Shown here in pieces: positions 38,014-51,400 of a stretch of DNA of 64,000 bases. Source of the DNA: Tanypteryx hageni (Eukaryota; Arthropoda; Insecta; Odonata; Petaluridae); the NCBI GenBank assembly GCA_028673005.1, contig CM054116.1, positions 102,088,707-102,152,706 on the forward strand, in the 5' to 3' direction. The notes beneath the pieces were generated by a model. It had not been told where the DNA came from. It saw nothing but the letters and a program-made list of their open reading frames with translations, and searched no databases. Numbering within the stretch: position 1 is the stretch's first letter; the number at the start of each line of letters is the position of its first letter. The translations under genes and the position numbers were made by a program.

Positions 38014-38283
38014 CAAGGCTGGCCCGAGCTACAGGTGAGCCGGGCAGCTGCTTAGGATGCTATCCTGATTGTTGATCTATGCATTACTTGCTGCTGAATA
38101 AATATTGGGTACCAACTTATATCGAGGAACAGGCTAGAATCTTTTAATTTTTCATTATCAATTATTTTTACAAAGTGATGAATAAATTAACATGTACTTA
38201 GTACATATCTCAACAAACATTAACGGAGGGACTGCTGGAGAGCTATCTCGCCCAGGGTGCCAAAATTCCACAGGCCACCCCTG
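38014..38283. mobile_element. hAT-like MITE, 270 bp, perfect 8-bp duplication
   Basis: Begins CAAGGCTGGCCCGAGCTACA and ends GGCCACCCCTG. Flanked by identical GTTGTGAT at 38006-38013 and 38284-38291. Words gagccgggc and ggcc...cccctg are shared with the element at 42498-42894. Confidence 0.85.
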
Positions 38284-38291
38284 GTTGTGAT

Positions 38292-40224
38292 AGAATCAAT
38301 ATTTATTCTTCTGCTGATCAAAGTTTTTCTGGAAAATCCTTTCCTTTAGATTGATAATGAAAGAAGTTTACACTTAAATTTATTTCCACTAGATATATTT
38401 TTCTTATTGTTGTCAATATATTTTGTGTAGCATTTTCAAAGCAATGTGGAACTATCAAAACAGCTTTCGTTGTAGAAATATTTTAGAAGGAACTAATCAG
38501 TATAGTTAGAGATAAATTTACTCCATCTTCTCCTTATATGTTATTGTTACATTATCTCCAAACAGTTGCTAAGCACATATTTGCAACTCGTGACAAAATG
38601 TTTTATGACACCTAAATGGAATAATCACAGCAGAAGATATCATAGGTGTCTGTTAGTCACAATGTATCACTTAGAAGCTACATTAATGTAGCCAATTTTA
38701 GAGATATTGTATCACAACATTTTTCATGAAATAATGACTACAGTATGATTTTCATTGAATTTACAGTTTATATTTTAGACAGGCATGTACAACATTTATT
38801 ACATGTTGCTTTGAAGGTAGTCGTTCTAAATAAGAAAAATGTTAAATGTTTTTTGGCCTCCCTTAATGATAAATAATGTTTAGCAATTCTTCAGAAATTT
38901 GCATCTCAGTTTTCAGTATCTGTAATCTACCATAGTTAGTGTAATTACTTAATATTCTGGATTTTTATGTGATATTTCAGAGCACATGATTTTTTTCCCC
39001 AAATTATTATGGAAAACTAAAGGGAAATTACACCATGTGAGAAGAATTCAAAGGAACTAGCGAAGTCATTAAGCTATTCATTAGAACTTAATAATGTAAA
39101 TGGATCAAGTTTATTGCCGAATAAACCACAACATGTATGCCTCTTTACAGGTAAGTTATAGAATAATATGTATTGCATATTCTGTCAGTTACTTGTGCTA
39201 ATCAAGGAAGAAAGGACCTAGGACAATTTTAATCACTTTTAAGAAAATTCTGCCTCAAACTACAGGTAATAACTGATGAAGTGCCAAATTATTATGGCCA
39301 TTTGATAGTTTTTCTCAAGTTTTCATTGAAGTTATTCCTAATGCTTTATTTACAAGTCAGTGTTGATGGTATTTTAAAACAGTATTTAAAATGAAATAAA
39401 AAAATTTTTTATATTAAAAATTTATGGTAAATCTGAATCTGTAATAGACAACTTTTCTCAGTTTTTGCAGTTTTAAAACATGTGCATCAGAGGGCCCTAT
39501 GGGAAATGCATCCAAAAGAATTGCTTTAATATAAATAAAAACAAATATTGTAAATTTCCACTAGACACAAATTTATTCGACCGGTTTCACCTGTTACAAC
39601 ATTGCTTTTTTACATTATTCATTGCATCTTTAAAGCCCTATTTACACTATGGTGGGACACAGTCCTGGGGCAAGTTTTGTGACTTGTCACATGACATTTT
39701 GTTTATTCAGTTTTCAAAATCCAGTCCCAGGACTGAGTTCACAGTCAACCGTCATGATGGTTGGATTCGGAATAGGACAGAAGGATTTTCTTAACTGTGG
39801 AAGCAACAACCCAACGGTGAGCATTTAACAAGTAAAAAAAATGCTTTAAAAATTAGAGAAATGATCGGGGACACACAACACCCTATTTAAAATAGGAAAC
39901 TTAAAATGGTAAAAATATTTTTCTTGTTGAGATGAAGATCAAATTAAAGTATATACAAAATTTTAACAATGCACCATTTGAATAAAAACTACTAAAATTC
40001 ATTGTGAGCAGTACTTTCCCTTGGATATTGTACGAGCTACCATATAATTTTTAGCCTATATGACAGCATAAATCAAAAACTCAATTGGTTATAAAACTTG
40101 TATAATATTAACTTTGCAAAAAATGATTAAAAATTCACAGTGATAAGAGAGACGGTGTAAAGATATGAAAGTTAACATCAAATAAATCAATGGCAAGGTC
40201 TAACAATAATGATTTTGTTAATAA
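38292..40224. other. Intergenic, no gene seen
   Basis: AT-rich. A patch at 39630-39780 with opposed words cagtcctggg and cccaggactg could be a small fold-back element. The 104-codon frame 39480-39794 that spans it has no motif. Confidence 0.3.
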
Positions 40225-40345
40225 AAAAATCTTACCTGAATATATGTGAGAAGAACTCAGATAATTGCTTTGCAGATTTCTGGAATTAATTTAGAAATAG
40301 ATGACTTTGAAATCCTGAACAAATACATCAAACTACATAGGGAAT
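40225..40345 (-). pseudogene. PIF/Harbinger transposase fragment fused in frame to a hAT pseudogene
   Basis: LCSLMYLFRISKSSISKL followed by IPEICKAII, a stop, then VLLTYIQ matches the helical region just before the DDE domain of Harbinger (DDE_Tnp_4) transposases. It continues the same open frame as the hAT sequence upstream; the switch falls near 40341-40350. The stop after KAII shows it is not intact. No DDE catalytic part follows. Confidence 0.65.
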
Positions 40346-42158
40346 CACCAATAAAATCTGCTAATGATTCCATGAGTTTTACTCCTATTAATACGTCTAA
40401 GGTTTTCTCTTGAATCTCTGTACTAACTGCATCAAATCTATTAAGAACAGTATTCCATAGAACAGTCATGAAGGAAATATCTAGTTTCTTCATTTGCTTT
40501 ACTAATGCCCTGACACAGTCACACGTTGTACATTTCTCAGAAGAATCGTCTGCAATATTTTGTAGGAGCGAATAAATCAATTCATAGTTGTGGTATAGAA
40601 TCTTCGTTGAAATAGCTCTGGCTGCCCATCACGTACCACTCAAACTTTTAAGCGTGACAGGTCTATCACTGCTGCCTCTTGTTAACCCTAGACACAGTTT
40701 TTCCCATCTACTGGTAGATAAAACACAAAAATTGTATTATGTCGGCAAATAAAACAAAAATCTGCAGCTGTACAGTTACTTTCAACTGCATTGACTCCAA
40801 CTAAATTAAGTGAGTGAGCTGCACATGGAATATAATCCATATATTTATTTAATCTCTTCAAGTGTGCTTGAAGTCCCTCATATTTACCGGACATGTTTAC
40901 AGCCTTATCGTAAGATTGTCCGCAGGCATTTTGTGTATCTAAACCTAAACACTCAATTTTTTTGAGTACTTGATCAGCAGTTGATTGCCCCACATGATTG
41001 TGGAGAGTTTCATAACCCACAAAATGCTCTTCAACATTAATGTCATTATTTACATAGCGTAAGATGCAGCTTAATTGATCGCACTATGCCATATCAGGAG
41101 TTGAATCAACGGTAATAGAAAAATATTTGGGTTTTCACTTCTGCGGATATATTGTCAAGAACATTCCCTTTAGAAGTACGATCTCTTCATATGTGGTTGA
41201 AGATATATAGAAAATATTTCCTCTACCAGGGTTTCTATAATTTTATAAATGTTTTGCTAAAAACTGATCAAATTTTGCTATAAGCTCCAGGGCACCAAGA
41301 AAATTTCCATTATCTAGCTCGCCTACAATCTCACTGTTGCCTTTTAATGCTACTCCGCGCTTTCACAAAAATTTTATTGTTTCCACAACTTGCCTTAGCA
41401 CTTCCCACCATTATCGCTTTTTGTCTTCTAATTGCTCTTTAAGACATGTATCAATTCTGCCTATTTTGGAATTTTTTCCTATCCGGCACACAATTGAAGC
41501 CAAATGAGTTTTACTTTTTTGTGACTTAAAATATCCCTATTGCCATGTTCCTAGTTGCACTATATACCCTTTCATAAAATTGTCTTCGGAAGAATGTTTA
41601 TGAGCGATCAACTTACAGAAGAAACAATATAAATTTCCTGATGAAGGTGAGTACGTAAGCCAGTTTCTTCGGACAACTTCACCGTTATGTCTCTTAAATT
41701 AAGAATACATGTCCCACAATAACGCTAAGAATTTTGATTTAAAATATACCTCTCGGATGCCGAAAAATCTTGACTGGCAATATCCTGGCTTAGAATACCT
41801 TTTTGAACCCAAAATCTAATCAGTTAATTTGTAACATTTGGCCTTAACACAGGATCAGATGAAAATGTTTTGTCATTGACTCTATTTTCGCCGATATCTT
41901 CCTCAAGTGAAATATCCTTACTGTCATCATTTGTATTTCCTTCCTCAATCTACTCTCTTTCAACTTCTGAAGTTATTGAAAAATTTATTTTTTTCACTTT
42001 CATGGAAATGTTTATTCACGTTTTCAGAATTCATAGAACAAGTAGCTGGACTGGAATCATGTTAATTTGGGCACTTTTTCTAACATTACTTTCTGGTTTT
42101 CTATTTTTTCATTCTTTATTTTTCTTTTCTCACTACCATGTAAATATTTTCTCTCCAT
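40346..42158 (-). pseudogene. hAT transposase pseudogene of the TTF/ZMYM1-like type
   Basis: Domains in order on the - strand: start MERKYLHGSEKRK from an ATG at 42158; a TTF-type zinc finger (NWLTYSPSSGNLYCFFCKL, about 41640-41700); the first catalytic Asp region YFSITVDSTPD (about 41100-41140); GQSYDKAVNMSGKYEG with the second Asp, and the CAAHSLNLVG motif (open frame 40688-41020); then VKQMKKLDISFMTVLWNTVL (40257-40580). In-frame stops (for example after STPDMA, and TGA where GTRW is expected) and frameshifts show it is dead. In related proteins this domain cuts and pastes DNA with 8-bp duplications. The dimerisation tail is missing, replaced by a Harbinger fragment. Confidence 0.85.
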
Positions 42159-42497
42159 CTTTATTCAAGTTGGTAGTTTAGAAAACAATATGTAATGGGC
42201 ATCTGAAAATAAATCAAACTTATTTAATATCTATCATTTGTACAATAAAACAATACGATAAAAGATAAAAATAAATATTATTTATAAATTAACTAAATGA
42301 ACTTTACATAAACAGATAACTCATACTGATAGACAAAATATTTCGCATATATTGAATGAATGTTACTTAGTCATTTTAATTAAAGTTACCTGATTCCAAT
42401 GCGATAAAAATATCAACAATAATGACAATATATCTGAACTGCAAATTTGTGGATGTGCAGGCTGGACTTGACAGAACACCCTCATCTTCGCTGTACC

Positions 42498-42894
42498 CAG
42501 AGCCGGTCTTTGGGGCAGGCGAGCCGGGCTGTCACTCGGTGCCGCTAAATTGTACATTATCACTATTAAAACTGGGAGAAAAAATCGCATGATTTTTTAC
42601 CAAATAAGGTTCATAATTTTTCCTGGATTCGATTATAAGATTAAATTGGAATACAATTATATCACAAAGTGATAGTGTCATACTGGAAGATTTGTAGGTC
42701 CCCCGCTAAAACATATTTGATGTCTCGGAAAAAATTTTAAGCCCTCACAAAAAAATGAGCGCCTTTGGAATTATTGCCTTTTTATTTGTGTCAGTTAACA
42801 GTTATTTCTCACTATACTGAGTATTTAATAATCTTCAAGGGGCCCGTCAAAAATAAGTTGGCCCGGGGCCGCCAATTGTCTAGGATAGCCCCTG
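42498..42894. mobile_element. hAT-like MITE, 397 bp, perfect 8-bp duplication
   Basis: Begins CAGAGCCGGTCTTTGGGGC and ends TAGGATAGCCCCTG. Flanks are identical GCTGTACC (42490-42497 and 42895-42902). No coding sequence. Confidence 0.88.
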
Positions 42895-42902
42895 GCTGTA
42901 CC

Positions 42903-44216
42903 AGTATTTATCAGCCTGCAGGTAAAACAGGTGAAATTCCGGGACTGTCCCGGATTTTGACTCAACGTTCCGTTGTCCCGATCAAGTCCTTCGGGACACC
43001 CAGATTTTTTGTTTCTGCCTTACAAAAATCTCTTCGCCACAAAAATTTCATAAATTTGTTTAATCGGAATCGCATTATATTGGAATATACAAAAATTGCT
43101 TATTAAATCTTGCTACGATCGGTGGTATTCCTATTTTTCGGCATTGAAATTCAAGAGCACAACACAGAGATGAACAAATTGTGTGGCTTTTGGTTTGTGT
43201 TTCAGGCACATAATGCAGAAAGAGCTTATCTGTGCATTTATTTGCTGTAATACCAAACTGGCAGTGCTGTAGGAGCTATATTTTTGAAGGCCCATAGTTT
43301 TTTGGGTATTCTTTCTTAAAAATTCTTATATTCATCATGTCGGATAAAACGGGATTTCGGATAATCGGGGTCCTACTGTACAAATAATTAGAAAGATATG
43401 AAAATTCAGTTTGTCCCGGATTTTTCCCGTTTATGTCCTGGATTTTCTTGTTCAGATCGTGTTATGTCCCGGTTTTGCCTCATAAGAATCTGGTACTGTA
43501 CTGTACACCGCAGTCTGCAGTAGTCGAGAAATGAGAGCTATGCGCAGCCTGTATGGCGCAGAACTTTGGTTACATTTTTTATTTGTTAATGACATATGAC
43601 AAAATAGACTGAAAATTGTACTACTTTATGTAAAATTATCGATTGAGGCAATTTAACTGGATAAAAAAATAATTTGGCTGGGGGCCTTGGAGCCTCTGCC
43701 TATAATCCGGCCTTGGATTCTCATGTTAACACATGAGGAACGCACACACATGCACTTCCCCTATTTTGTAAGATATTGTTAGTGTTAGTCTCATACAAAA
43801 CGTGGGTCCAAAAAAGCAAATAATTGTTCAAACGTATCAAATTGAAAATTTTACAATATTTCATACAGGTATTAATAATATGTTTGACCACCATGAAGAT
43901 CATATTTGACACTTGCATAAATGGAAAACAGGGCTTTGAGGGTCAAATATGGCATGCACTACTGTCTTTGGAGGATGTACGAAAAACAAGCAAATTATTC
44001 AAATGAGAATTAAAAACAGGGAGCTTCAGAAACGTATAAATACTATAGTACTATTTTTCATATTGTTACGACATTAAATATAACTTAATGATCATTTTAA
44101 TTCAAATATTTTTTAACTTAAATTTATCATTAAATTATAAAAAGGCAATTACAAGGGAAATAAATAGCCAAGTACAAATAAAAATTATATAATGTAGCAC
44201 AATATGTGCCGTAGGT
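42903..44216. other. Repeat-derived intergenic stretch
   Basis: Words tgtcccggattttg and the like recur at 42937-43010 and 43410-43480. Between them, 43328-43378 reads in reverse as a pogo-type end (CAGTAGGACCCCGATTATCC, then TCCGAAATCCCG), followed by TA at 43379-43380. Its partner end was not found, so this is probably a truncated or nested copy. Confidence 0.4.
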
Positions 44217-44224
44217 TGGCTGGG

Positions 44225-45007
44225 CAGTGGCGGATTATCGCACAGGTGTATGAGGCATATTACTTGTGCCCCACATGCCCAGGGGCCCCCAAACCAACAA
44301 AAAAATCCGCTTATCATCTTTCATTGATCTTCGCAACGCAGCCTTTGAATTTTCCTTCGTGACTTTACGTGTAACCACAATTCGTCTTCCAAGTAGAGTC
44401 GATCCGGGTTCGATTCGATAAAAAACCGACCACCTACAAGTCAACTCCTGTGTGTAATCGCCGCTTAAGAGCTGTGGACACGTGGTGGATTTAGGGGAGG
44501 TCGCAAATGGCGCGCGCCAGGGGCCCCGTGAAATATGGGACCTAGTGAAATATGGGGCCCCGTTACGTCTGGCAGTGCTTCTCAACTTGGGTTACGCGGA
44601 ACCCTAGGGTTCCGCAAAAGGTTGGGTTTCTGTGTGTATGCGCAAAAATGGGGAAAATGGCAAGATTTCCCTACCGCTAAGTTACCCTAAATCTTGAATT
44701 TCTCCCTCACACTCATTGTCAGTGGCGGATTTAAGGGGGGTCGGTCTTGACGTGGGACGGGTTCCTTGAAGTATGGGGCCCGAAAAAATGTTCGTGTACA
44801 TAATCTCAGAAACATTAAATGTCTTTATTTTAAAACCAGTGGAACCTCTCTATGATTCCATAGAAAAACGATTGTTGAGAGGTGTCACGAAAGAGGGATA
44901 GGAGCGTTTTCACTATATATTTAGATTGCAGAGCCCCCGACTGCTTAGCACCAGAGGCCCCCAAATATTTAGCGCCAGGGGCCCCAGGAGGCGTAAATCC
45001 GCCACTG
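44225..45007. mobile_element. Composite hAT-like element, 783 bp, perfect 8-bp duplication
   Basis: Left CAGTGGCGGATTA and right TAAATCCGCCACTG are inverted ends. Flanks are identical TGGCTGGG (44217-44224 and 45008-45015). A second left end, cagtggcggatttaagg, occurs near 44721, so copies are nested or duplicated inside. Runs such as ggggcccc are frequent. Confidence 0.85.
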
Positions 45008-45015
45008 TGGCTGGG

Positions 45016-46780
45016 TATTTGATCTCACTCCAACCTATGCATAAAAGGGAAACTGGCAAATCGGAGAAATGGTGAAATCCTTCAGTAAAAGGCTTTTTTA
45101 TTAGTAAAAACAGTAGGACCAAAAAGAGACCCTTTATATTTTTACAATCAGACGAGTCGCACTTCTCTCCTGTCTCACGCACTCAGCAAACCTCTTTTCC
45201 GAAGATGTTTTGAGCAAGAAGGCGCGAAATTTAAGAAAATCCATTTTGCAATGCCCTTACGTTACACCTCTATCTCTTTCATTATCATCTACTTCATTTT
45301 AGTTCAAATACACCCCCTTTTTGAACTTCGCGAATAATTGGTTTCGAAAAAATAACGCGAAATGAAAGTCCTATTTTCTTATAAGACGGCATGTAATGAT
45401 GGAAGTACGGTTCCAGTCAACCTAAATAAATTCACATTTTTATCATAAATAATGCAGTTCGATAGAAACCCGTAATAGCAAATTAAAACCTAGCATTACC
45501 TCCAGCACATTTTCGCATGCGATGTTCGATCTTCTTTTGTTCATTCCAAGGAAATGCTTTAATTTAAAATGATTAACTACTGAAATGGAATGTTGAGTAC
45601 GTGATGCACGGATATTTTCGTAGGTTCTGAAACAAACGTTTCCAAGCCTCAAAAAAAAACATTAGCATTATAATGTGGTAATATTTATTTTATTAATTAC
45701 TTTGCGTAACATAAAATCAAAACCTGGTTTAAGAAGGCAATAACATTTCTTTGAATTGTTCAAAATACGCCACAAAAAAGAAGTATTAAAATGTTAACAT
45801 TTCTTTTAGTGATCGCGTTCAAAATACTCAGATAATCTTATGTTTACATGATGATAGCAATTCTTAGATTTTCATTAAAAATTCGTAATAAAAAATGAAA
45901 TCCTTACAAAACATAATAACAATTCCTTAAATTGCGTTCGAAATATGTAACAAAATACTGTAATAGCAGATGAAAACATTACATTCCAAAACGATGGGGT
46001 TTCTTTAAATTTTAAACTAAAGCTTCATCATTGAAAATAGCGGCATTGGCGGTGAACTTCAAACTGAGCTAGAAAATAATTAAGTTGAGAGTTATCGCGT
46101 TTGTTGACTTCGAGAAATACTAATAATGATCATTACAATAAGTGCTTTTCTAGGGCGCCGAAGTTTAAACTGAACTTCGAAACAAAAAAGTAGAGGGAGT
46201 TCACGCTTATCATCACAAACGCATTACGCGAAACGCAAATAATCGGCGCGAAACAGAAGTAATGGTCATACAAAATTTGTCGGTCCAAATTCGCGAACCC
46301 AAAGCACGCGTAGTTCAAAAAGGTGGTGTACTCAAGTTACCTCGGTGAATATTTGCCCCAAAAAAATTAACTGAATTTGTTTTATTTAATTTTAATCAAA
46401 TTTGTGGTTTTATTATTTAAATGTAACTATTTCAATGTTTCAGAAAAAGCATGGTGCAGGGACAGACCAGGCTACAGACATAGGCTAGTTAGGCTATAGC
46501 CTTCAGCCATAAATTTTTTAGTCCTTCCATTCCATATCAACATAACAAACAATTGACAGCTGCAGTAAATATTTAAGTAACTAGTAAATTGCCTGTCAAA
46601 AATTATGAGTTCAAATTGATAAAAAACAGAATTTAAATATTTAACCAATCATAAATGATTTTAACTATCACCATTTATATTGATTTTACATATTTCTTGA
46701 AGCAGTCGGTTGTCAAGATAAACAAATTTTGAAGTAGGGGATGGGAAGGTATTTAGCATTCAGACAACAATACGTGCTTG
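45016..46780. other. Intergenic, with degenerate short-period repeats
   Basis: Between about 45740 and 46010 the words aacatttcttt / aacaattcctt and gttcaaaatac / gttcgaaatat recur four or five times at 50-80-base spacing, a decayed tandem array. No gene recognised. Confidence 0.4.
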
Positions 46781-46789
46781 AGTTTTGAC

Positions 46790-47090
46790 AATTACATTGT
46801 TGTCAAGGCAGTTATTGTTAAAATGGCTATTTTCCCAAAATATATTATTTAAATGTTTAATATGAGCAATTTCGAACTGTAGGCAGAAAAAGATGAATAG
46901 AATAAGAAACTTGATTAATTTTTCTTCAAAATAGTTTAAATCAAATGATCATAGATGATTTTCTAATTTTAATTTCCAAAAGAATAAAGGTCTGCATGCT
47001 GGTCTATTTTTACGTGTTACCTTATAAGAAATAGAAATAATCCACTGGAGTTGAACCCAGGTCATTTTTCTAAATATTTTTTGTCAATCA
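46790..47090. repeat. Dispersed repeat, copy 2 of 3
   Basis: Ordered similarity to 19430-19720 in the same orientation, including aatatgagcaatttcgaac, gcagaaaaagatgaatagaa and a B-box-like gttgaaccc. Downstream at about 47175-47220 the words ccggggaggcgaagcgg and tattattataatag may mark the end of a larger element. Confidence 0.65.
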
Positions 47091-48101
47091 GTTTTAAATG
47101 TTAATTAAGGATTCCTGGAAAATTTTGAACCATTATTTTTTTGTTTTTGAGATATAAATGTTTAATATTTATTGGTTGCCGGGGAGGCGAAGCGGAACGA
47201 AGGAAGTAATAGCACTATTATTATAATAGATTAAATACACATGTAAATAAATATTTTGTTGCCTCACATTTTTCAATATGTAGTACTTCCCACCAATTAA
47301 ATTTAGGCTTCTCATAGTCTAAATTCATCCCTGTGCATGGGCCGCAAGGATCAAATATGACTTGACAAAATCAGATCCTATATTTGCTGCCAGATCAAAA
47401 ATAAGCTCAATTAATAATCCATTTATTGGAAAATACTGTTTCATTAGTTCTGTGGACAATTTTTGTGAAATCAGCCTGGCAGCTAACATGATAAACGTCG
47501 TCGTCTTCCAGCTTCTAAACTAAAGATTATATTGGTCACCAACAGCACTTAACTATTGAATATACATGATTTATTAATTGTAAAAATAAAAACTCGTTTA
47601 TTTGATTGATTTATGAGTATTTTTCCAAATATATGACATTTTTAATATTTCAGAGTTCTTTTTGATCAGTCTTTTCTTTCACCAATCAGTACAAAGAAAA
47701 AATAATTTAAGATGGATTATAATATAATAATTAAGACATTTTAACAATAAAACTTAAATAGTGCAGGTAAGAACTGACTGCTAGCAAAGCATCTTCATAA
47801 AAAATTCCACAAAAACTACAGAAAGACCAAGATTATCTTCACATCATAAAACATTCTCATAAATTCATTCAACCTAAATGAGAAAAATACATCAGGCTAG
47901 ATCATATTAGGCTGCAAAACCTTGCCCTTTCAAGAGATCATAAAATACTTTCCAAGTTGGCTGCTTAATCGTATACATTTCACATTTTATGCCATCAACA
48001 AATGCTGGTATTACAGTGATCATAAATTTGACACATTTGGCCCATTGCAACCAAATTAGTTTAGTTTCATAACCCTCCCATCTATGTACAAAAACCTATT
48101 A

Positions 48102-48451
48102 TCATTGTTCTGAGTCTGATCCTGAAAGCAAGACAACATCACAGTCGGTTTCATCCTTCATCTTTTCTCCACTTTTTATTTTCGCTGCTACATTTTTGTC
48201 AACAGAACAGGCAGCAAATGATTCTGCTGTTGCAGGCTTTGGTATGCTTTTTACTGCTGAAAACCAACTACTCGAAGATTTTTTATCTTTTTCCTCCTTC
48301 ATCTTCTCCCCATGAACTTTATTTTCATCACCATTCTCATGTATATCCTCACTTTTCACTTCTTCCAGATTCCCATTCTCACAGAGATTTGCACTGCTAA
48401 TACCATTTTCTTCCTCTCTACTCTCTCCAGCTTCAGCATCACTCTCCTCCG
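48102..48451 (-). CDS. DAXX: DAXX-like terminal exon with C-terminal SUMO-interacting motif
   Basis: Begins after TTGTTTTAG and encodes an acidic, Ser-rich tail: EESDAEAGESREEENG, KMKEEKDKKSSSSWFSAVK, and the final VVLLSGSDSEQ. The frame is open into the intron, which makes it look longer than it is. The tail is low-complexity and would be disordered. Confidence 0.8.
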
Positions 48452-51400
48452 CTAAAACAAAAAAATTAAATAACTTTACAGCAAAAGATATAATTTTATT
48501 AAAATTCACTTAAAATCTAGGCAATGAGCATTATGAAGTTGTTACTCATAAAATTTCAATTATTTATTTTAGAAACTTTATATTGTATTTTCCTGATACA
48601 ATAATGTTTTGATAATTTTCCAATCAATATAAATCAGCCAAAATTTGTTCAGGTTCACAAAGAAAATCTTTAATTTTCAACATCAGATACTTTAAATATA
48701 TGCTTTGACATCATATTTATTCCACTTAAAATAAAATTTATGGGCCAAAAATGTTTTAACTTTATATTACATAGTAAAACCACTTATGAGATAGTGTGAT
48801 AATATTTTAATTTTTCTATTAAAACTTAAATCACTTAAAACCATTTTGCATCATTCTTTGGTCTATAGCAATAAAAATTACATCATCTGAGACCTTGGAA
48901 TTTCATAAAGTGAAAAACATTACTCTTAAAAATAACTGTTTCCCTGTAAAATAACAATTTCTTAGACAATAAATTTTAATAAATGATGAAGTATCTAATT
49001 AATCAATTTCTGAATTTATTCAAAAGTCCAATTAGTAATTACAAACCAAAACATCAGATATAAAATTTTAACTTGATTCATTCATTGATGAGAAAAAACA
49101 TTAGAGACATTGGAATTTCACAAAGTGAAAAAGTTACTCTTAAAAATAACTTCCTCTGTAAAATAATTTTGAAAATAAATTTGACTAAATGATGAAAGTA
49201 TTTAATTAGCATCAATATCTGAATGTATTCAAAAGTTCAATTAGTAATTACAAACCAAAACATAAAGTATAAAATTTTAACTTGATTCATTAATTGATGA
49301 GAAAAACATTAGTAACTGATATTTCTCATTTCTAGCTTAAAATTTTCAAAAATAATATGTACAAGAAAAATCTCCAAAAAGATGTGGATTTGTAAACAAT
49401 TTATCAGACAAAACACCTCAGTAGTACAGTCATTAGACAAACACAGCAATCAACGAGGTCACGTATCATTTTTTTAAATACTGCTAAAAATATCACAAAT
49501 ACTAGAACATTAGTTGCACATCACAGTATCAGAAAACAGTATTCAATCCAAATCTTCAACTATAGTCATGACAAGACACACAATGGAAATAGGATTTAAA
49601 AATTAAGGCTCAACTTGCATCATAGTCAACTAGTAAATTTAGCTTTGTGAAATATTTCGTAAAAGCTGATCATCTCCTTTCCTAAGATAATACGCCCCAC
49701 ACGAGAATAGATATTCACTCAGCATACAACTTTTATAGTCACCCACATGAGGAGCTTAAGGCAATCACATCCTCTGGTTCTTCCTCCTCTTCCTCCTCTG
49801 ACTTAGAATCTTCATCTTCCAAACCAGGAAGCACTTCTTGGGGTTCCAATTTCTCTACAACTTGTTGCTCCACAAATTTGTTTATCACCTTTAAAAATTT
49901 CACATACACATAAAATAGGTTTGCTACGAGAGGTTATTTCAGTAAAATATAAGAAAAATATACAAAATGAAATTTATATTCTGAAACTTACTTATAATAA
50001 AAGTTATAGTGATGCTTGGTATTGAAAGAAAAGAAAACTTTTGGAGGATACATCTGCTATAGTTTTTGTACTAGTTGTCTATAATAGCAAATGTTTCCTA
50101 TATCAAGTCAAAGTCAAAAATTTAAGTTACATGCATATCTCAGTTGCAAATTTATACAATACCAATATTTACTCATTTAACTTTTATGCACATGTAATTC
50201 CTGCACTCCTTATTTTAAAATAAATTTCTGGAAAAAATAAACCCTTAGTTGCATGGTGTTGTGTATCTGCAAAATCATTTAGAAAATGATAAAGCTCTCT
50301 TCTTTGGGGTTTCTACTTATTAAATGAATGTTTTATGTACTAAAGCATACAATTTCTCATCTGCTTAATCATTTCTCAACATGTAAGAGATATGAAATAT
50401 TATTTTAGATTTTCATATAACCAACCTCAAAATAATGAATGTGGGGGTCTATTCTAAAACAAGATTGGAAAGGTGTACTCCATGTCAGAGTACACAGTTT
50501 CCAAATGCATTCTTTGAGATTTCACAATGTTCTCAATATTTTTCGCTCAGATGAGTATTTAACGAGAAGCTAGTGAGATATGTTGTAAAATACATGTAGG
50601 TATTCATGTATAGTGGTCGTAATTGTTGTCCGATTTTAACCAAAATTGGAATCGGTCGACAAATTTTAACAAAATTCCCCAATACCAAATTTCATCAAAA
50701 TACGGTCAGCAGTTCCCGAGTTTTAACATACAGATGGACGGAAATGATCTCCCCTATATGCATTCACTTTGTACAAGGAATGCATAATAATCGTGCATTT
50801 AAGGGTTAAAATCTACGTAATGGCCACATTGCAACTTTTGAATATTGATATTGCAAGACTACTTTCTTATAGCAGCCATTTTAGCATATTCCAGCACATA
50901 TTTCACAATATTTAGCTTTCAAGTTGCTTTGTAATTTTTGTGTTTGTTCATTCTTGTATTTTTTATGCAACGGGGAAATAAAAAACACCTATTCAATGAC
51001 GATCTTAAATTGTGTTGACACTGCAATTGAAACTTCTACAGCACCAATGTGCAACTTTGATTACTATTTTGTGTTACATTGACATTGCAAGATTATGTTC
51101 TTTGTTTCTATAAAATTCTCCCCATTTACAGTGAATGTTTTGTTGATTTAGGTTGCCTTGAAAATCAGCATTCAAGAAAATTAAAAATTTCCAAGCACCT
51201 AGTATTTTGCATAAATAAATAGGAGAAAGTTTAAATGGGGGGATTTTCCTCACTTTCCCAATTCAATTCATACATTGTACCCAAAAACACTTTAGGTGTT
51301 CACAGATGACACAGATAAATTGAAAATTATAAAGCTCATCTTATGGCTAAAATAAATAGCGCAATATACATTGCACAAACTTTCTCATATATGTATATAC

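Noticed and set aside
41870..42181. 103-codon + strand frame rich in Phe/Ser
   Set aside because: Antisense shadow of the N-terminal part of the hAT pseudogene (start codon at 42158 on the - strand).
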